Assembly (NCBI GenBank): GCA_024516155.1
Contig: JAJJXM010000084.1
Location: 149,884-213,883 of the forward strand
DNA: 64,000 bases
From: Pyronema omphalodes
Taxonomy: Eukaryota > Ascomycota > Pezizomycetes > Pezizales > Pyronemataceae
Direction: 5' to 3'
The stretch's first letter is position 1. Every line of letters starts with the position of its first letter. Below the pieces are notes generated by a model. It saw nothing but the letters and a program-made list of their open reading frames with translations, had not been told where the DNA came from and did no database searches. Positions 60,111-64,000 of the stretch are shown piece after piece. The translations under genes were made by a program, and so were the position numbers.

Positions 60111-60643
60111 TCAATTCACGCGATATACATTTTCTTTAAACACAAGTTGACCGTCGTTGTTTTCGATCATGTCACACAAATTTATAGCCGCACGATATGC
60201 AAGCTCGGTTTCACTCTTTAAAGTCGCATGAAGGACCGGCAGTCCATCCTTCATCTCGAAATAAAGATCCGATGCGTTTTCCACGAAGCCTAGTATCTAT
60301 GAGCATAATACCACATGTAATACAAATGATTGACATACCGCCCTGGCCATACACGACTTGTCCTGCTCAAGATTAGCCAGCCGCTTCGTCACAGACCGGA
60401 ATAAATAAACCCACCATTACTGAGCTGCATAAGGCTCAAAGAACCATTAAGGTCGATTTCCGAATATTGAAGCGTACCCGAGTTATCGCGAACCAGCGCG
60501 CACAAAAACCCATCACGCAGATGGATTGAGTTCTGATCGGCAGCAAGATGGAAGCCACCAGAATTAGGTTCCAAATCGATACCTATTGACAGTGCCGAAA
60601 ACTCTAAGGATGGTATTCGCACAGAAATTGGAACCACATCCAT
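60111..60643 (-). CDS. Small CyanoVirin-N homology (CVNH) lectin-type protein
   Basis: A 141-residue protein in two exons, 60643-60397 and 60289-60111. The 107-nt intron has a GTCTGT donor and TAG acceptor and joins FIYS|GFVENASDLYF. CVNH proteins bind high-mannose glycans through two tandem pseudo-repeats. Both are visible: GGFHLAADQNSIHLRDGFLC with SEIDLNGSL and then NGGFIYS; and GFVENASDLYFEMKDGLPVL with AINLCDMIENNDGQLVF. The IDLN/INLC-D-x-I-x-N-x-DG pattern is characteristic. No signal peptide is seen from this ATG; in-frame codons continue upstream for about 35 residues without ATG, so an extra 5' exon is possible. Family assignment is by pattern recognition only; the intron donor is non-consensus. 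Confidence 0.65.
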
Positions 60644-61993
60644 CGCATCAGGGTCAGAAAGGGCCGAGTCTATAGGAATCTGTTGGTCATTCAGTGTTTT
60701 GTCATCATTTATGCTGTTGTTTTCGTCAGAGATGCCTCAATTAGTTCACACGTTAAGTTCGGCATAACCTTTCTTGCATCGCCATGAGTTCAGGCCCCTA
60801 ATCCGTCTCAGTAGTAAGTCAACTGCAGCTGATATCCGACGCGGTGATTTGACGCGAGCGTACCACGCGTCGACGCGACGCTCTCAGATGAGGCTCAGCA
60901 ACGCGATGACTGCTACCCCAAATTAGGACTAGTACAAATCAATCCCCAAGCTTTATGCACCTAGTACAATTTCTACAATAACAAGAAGCACTGTCTCAAA
61001 GTACTTCTTAAGTCACCAATCGTAATCATCATGCACCTAAAAGCACAACATGGGAGACACTTCTGATACAAAATCCGAGACTTGGTTAATCCTTGCAATG
61101 ATACAATAGAAGATTAACGCTTCAGTAATATAAAACACCAAATCATGAATACTACACCATGTCAATACTTTACGACGCGGTAGAGATTTAGGCACAGGCA
61201 GAGGCTGGGGCTGGAGCGAAGGTCGGTAAGCTATGAAGCTTACCTCTTAAATCATCACGATAGTACTGCGAGACAGTAAGGGAAAATAAGATCTACAGCT
61301 TCTCTACAGTCTCTTCTAGCTCCTCAGAGATGATGGGAGTCACGAGCATTTAAACTTATCCTCTGTGGAGATATTGAACTAAATCGAGGGCTCTTAATAA
61401 ATTACTATAGATGAGTTATCTTCCTGTACAATATATACAGACAATCTTCCGTTTAGAAGTACCAAACAATCGACCCCCCACCCCTCATCACCCATGCTGG
61501 AAATTCCACATACCGGGTACTTGTGTAATTATGAATTAATCTTTTCCCTTAACCACGAGTTGCACTACGTAGAGTAAAAAGTACAAATTCCACGAAGAAT
61601 CACATTGTGTATCAATCAATGTACATCTCTTTCAAATATTCCAATTAGCCAGGAAGTTTTAACCGTACCATCACCGATACCCACAGTAGTTACAAGTAAC
61701 CGGTAGAACCAGGGGTAAGGTTGTGCTTCCTGCGTCGTGTGTTGTGGAGCAATACTATATGAATATTATGTAATATTTTGAACTGCATGTAGTACTTACT
61801 CGCGTATATTTTGATTTAATTTGATTTTAATCATACACAGACCGAGGCCTGAAGGGCCTATGCAGGACGCTACGAAAAGCCCAAAAATTCTGTCCCCGTG
61901 ACCGAAATTACTTCCCCCATTACTTACTCAGATAGATGCATGGAGATCAATTATGTATTCTCGAATTCTTGATCCCAGAGCGGTACTGATATT
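60644..61993. other. Gene-free spacer left of the Cdt1-like relic
   Basis: Promoter region of the CVNH gene and AT-rich DNA. No gene, array or RNA seen. Confidence 0.5.
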
Positions 61994-62958
61994 ATGCGAT
62001 ATCGCTCACGCGGGTATTATAATCGTGCCAAGGTGGTGCTAATGTCACGAGTACCGCCTGACGCAATACCACCGAGACGAAAGCCAACAGTCGCGTTCGC
62101 CCAACAGCAAAGGTCCCTGAGATCGTTCGCCACCAAGGTGTCAAAAGGTTCAGTGCCGCGTGCCGCTGCAGAGGCGAAAGAAACTATTGCGGCTGGAACG
62201 AAGAGAAAACTCGAAGCAGCAAAGATTTCGGCAGCAATTGCGATTATTCAGGACAGTGACAGGGATGTGGTTGTCGACATAACGAAAAAAGAGTGGACTG
62301 TAGAGGAGGAAACTACAGTTGTGAAGAAGTGGAAGTTACTGCGAGGAGGAATGAGGAGGATGTTTCTGCAGAGGTGGTCGAACTGGGGGAAACCGAGACA
62401 GAGAAGGATATTACTTCGGAAGAGGCTCCAGAGGAAAAATCCCCGAGGAAATTGACTACGGAACAACTGACAGGGCCGTCGACTGAGGAGGGACTATACA
62501 AAGAGGCCTAAACAGAAGAGAAACCTGTCACAGGGACCCCAGAGACCAAGCCAGATGTACAGATGTCAACTCGTTCACGAAAGACGACCGCCACCGTCCC
62601 AAAGGAGGTTGATTGCGAAACTTACCCAAACCTGTTGCTCCAGGGAAGGCCGCAACTAAACAGGCCGCCCCAAGGAAAGCAGCAGCGCCCAAGAACGCAG
62701 CCTCGGAAAATATCCCCGCCGCGGAATGCACCTCAAAGACCAAAAACGTCGGCCCACTCGATGCCTTCGTCACCCGATCCACACCTACAGCACCCACACC
62801 TACCCCCTAAGAGGTCTCTACCGCAGACACAGTCGCCACCTTCCTCGGCAGAAGCCCTGCTTCTGATTTATCGTCTCGTTACGGCGATGTCCATCGCCCG
62901 ACAACCGACATTCGCGACTTCTCAAAATCTGAACTCCCCACCTACAGGGCGTTGAGCT
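61994..62958 (+). pseudogene. Frameshifted, truncated relic resembling the N-terminal region of Cdt1
   Basis: Protein-like sequence runs through three frames in turn. Frame 1 (61994 to about 62330) reads PRRKPTVAFAQQQRSLRSFA, a PIP-box-like start, then Ala/Lys-rich sequence. About 62300-62620 continues in another frame (EEVEVTARRNEEDVSAEVVE, interrupted by TAA at 62509-62511). About 62613-62958 is in the third frame (VAPGKAATKQAAPRKAAAPK, TAA at 62808-62810, then SKSELPTYRALSF) and ends exactly where a tandem array starts. The order of PIP-like motif, low-complexity Ala/Lys/Pro linker and an ELPxxxxxL segment resembles fungal replication licensing factor Cdt1. At least two frameshifts and two stops show it is not functional as read. 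The Cdt1 name is tentative. Confidence 0.4.
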
Positions 62959-62966
62959 TCAGAACA

Positions 62967-64000
62967 CCATAGAAATACATTTTGGCTTTAGGCAGACAGA
63001 GCTGGGCTTCTCCAAACCTTTCGAAATGGGGATACTCGAAACTGAATCAAGTGTTGGTAAAAAAACAAGAAACAAAACGAAAAGCAGAACCAAAAAGAAG
63101 AACAAAAAGACAAACGCCGAACTCAAGCCGCCATAAAAAATACATTTTGGCTTTAAGCAGACAAAGCTGGGCTTCTCCAAAATTCCCGAAATGGGGATAC
63201 TCGAAACTGAATCGAGTGTTGGTGACAAAACAAAAAGCAGAACAAAAAGCAGAACAAAAAGCAGAACAAAAAGCAGAACAAAAAGCAGAACAAAAAGCAG
63301 AACAAAAAGCAGAACGAAAAACAAAACGAAAAGCAGAACAAAAAGCAGAACCAAAAGACAAACCGCCGACTCAAACCGCCATAGAAATACGTTTTGGCTT
63401 TAGGCAGACAAAGCTGGGCTTCTCCAAACCTCCCGAAATGGGGATACTCGAAACTGAATCGAGTGTTGGTAACAGAACGAAAAATAAAACGAAAAACAAA
63501 ACGTCGAACTCAAACCGCCATAAAAATACATTTTGGCTTTAGGCAGACATCGCTGGGCTTCTCCAAACCTCCCGAAATGGGGATACTCGAAACTGAATCA
63601 AGTGTTGGTAACAGAACAAAAACAAAACGAAAAACAAAACGTCGAACTCAAACCGCCATAAAAATACATTTTGGCTTTATGCAGACAAAGCTGGGCTTCT
63701 CCAAACCTCCCGAAATGGGGATACTCGAAACTGAATCGAGTGTTGGTATCAGAACAAAAAACAGAACGAAAAGCAGAACAAAAATACAAACGCCGAACTC
63801 GAACCGCCTTAAAAATACATTTTGGCTTTAGGCAGACAAAGCTGGGCTTCTCCAAACCTCCCGAAATGGGGATACTCGAAACTGAATCGAGTGTTGGTAT
63901 CAGAATAAAAAACAGAACGAAAAGCAGAACAAAAAACAAAACGCTGAACTCAAACCACCGTAGAAATACATTTTGGCTTTAGGCAGACATCGCTGGGCTT
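62967..64000. repeat. Tandem repeat array with 138-247 bp units, running off the right edge
   Basis: The landmark TTTTGGCTTTA begins at 62990, 63145, 63392, 63531, 63669, 63820 and 63971, so units are 155, 247, 139, 138, 151 and 151 bp. Each has a conserved 75-bp part (GCAGACAAAGCTGGGCTTCT to GAATCGAGTGTTGGT) and a variable AC/AG-rich part. The long unit is expanded by a 12-bp subrepeat (AGCAGAACAAAA) at about 63228-63320. Confidence 0.92.

Noticed and set aside
62959..63982. Long open frames across the right-end repeat array on both strands
   Set aside because: Unit lengths (138-247 bp) are mostly not multiples of three, so the frame changes from unit to unit; no ATG-led conserved product emerges.

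Overview
This is a filamentous ascomycete nuclear sequence. The evidence is a set of conserved fungal genes (Zn2Cys6 regulator, kinesin-8, Spa2/SpaA polarisome scaffold, Nbp2/Skb5-type SH3 protein, Ssu72, ribosomal protein eL15), short introns with CTAAC-type branch points, intron-bearing tRNA-Asp genes, and a dispersed 5S rRNA gene. A Leotiomycete such as a Sclerotiniaceae member would fit, but that is my inference and no marker here proves it.

Layout. 0-5 kb: 5' part of eL15 (minus, runs off the left edge), then a Zn2Cys6 transcription factor (plus). 5-12 kb: two directly repeated ~2.3 kb segments, each carrying a minus-strand gene for a secreted His/Asp/Gly/Trp- or Tyr-rich repeat protein. 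A third copy lies inverted at 57-59 kb. 12-17.8 kb: no gene I can support. 17.8-24 kb: tRNA-Asp, U2 snRNA, a mitochondrial BAX-inhibitor-type membrane protein, and a five-exon kinesin-8. 24-33 kb: gene-poor, with tRNA-Asp (three), tRNA-Ala and one 5S rRNA gene. 33-38 kb: SpaA, with an unusual 1.1 kb last intron. 38-45.4 kb: gene-free, crowded with short tandem arrays. 45.4-51 kb: SH3 protein and Ssu72 (728-nt intron). 51-57 kb: simple-repeat arrays and more tRNA-Asp and tRNA-Ala. 57-61 kb: third secreted repeat protein and a small CVNH-type lectin gene. 62-64 kb: a frameshifted relic that looks like the N-terminal half of Cdt1, abutting a tandem repeat array that runs off the right edge.

The housekeeping genes are unrelated single genes, each with its own promoter. 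The coherent accessory system is the three-copy secreted family. Signal peptide, CSGYxC motif, dibasic site followed by EAVAGY, and C-terminal YQSY are all kept, while the repeat core between them differs completely in unit length and sequence (10, 17 and 7 residues). The duplicated DNA also carries a TATA-like element about 150 bp upstream of each ATG and a conserved non-coding block about 500 bp upstream. Ten nuclear tRNA genes of only two kinds (six Asp-GTC, four Ala-AGC) are scattered through the gene-poor stretches. Exon structures were built by hand from splice signals, reading-frame continuity and family knowledge; none was checked by search or transcript data.
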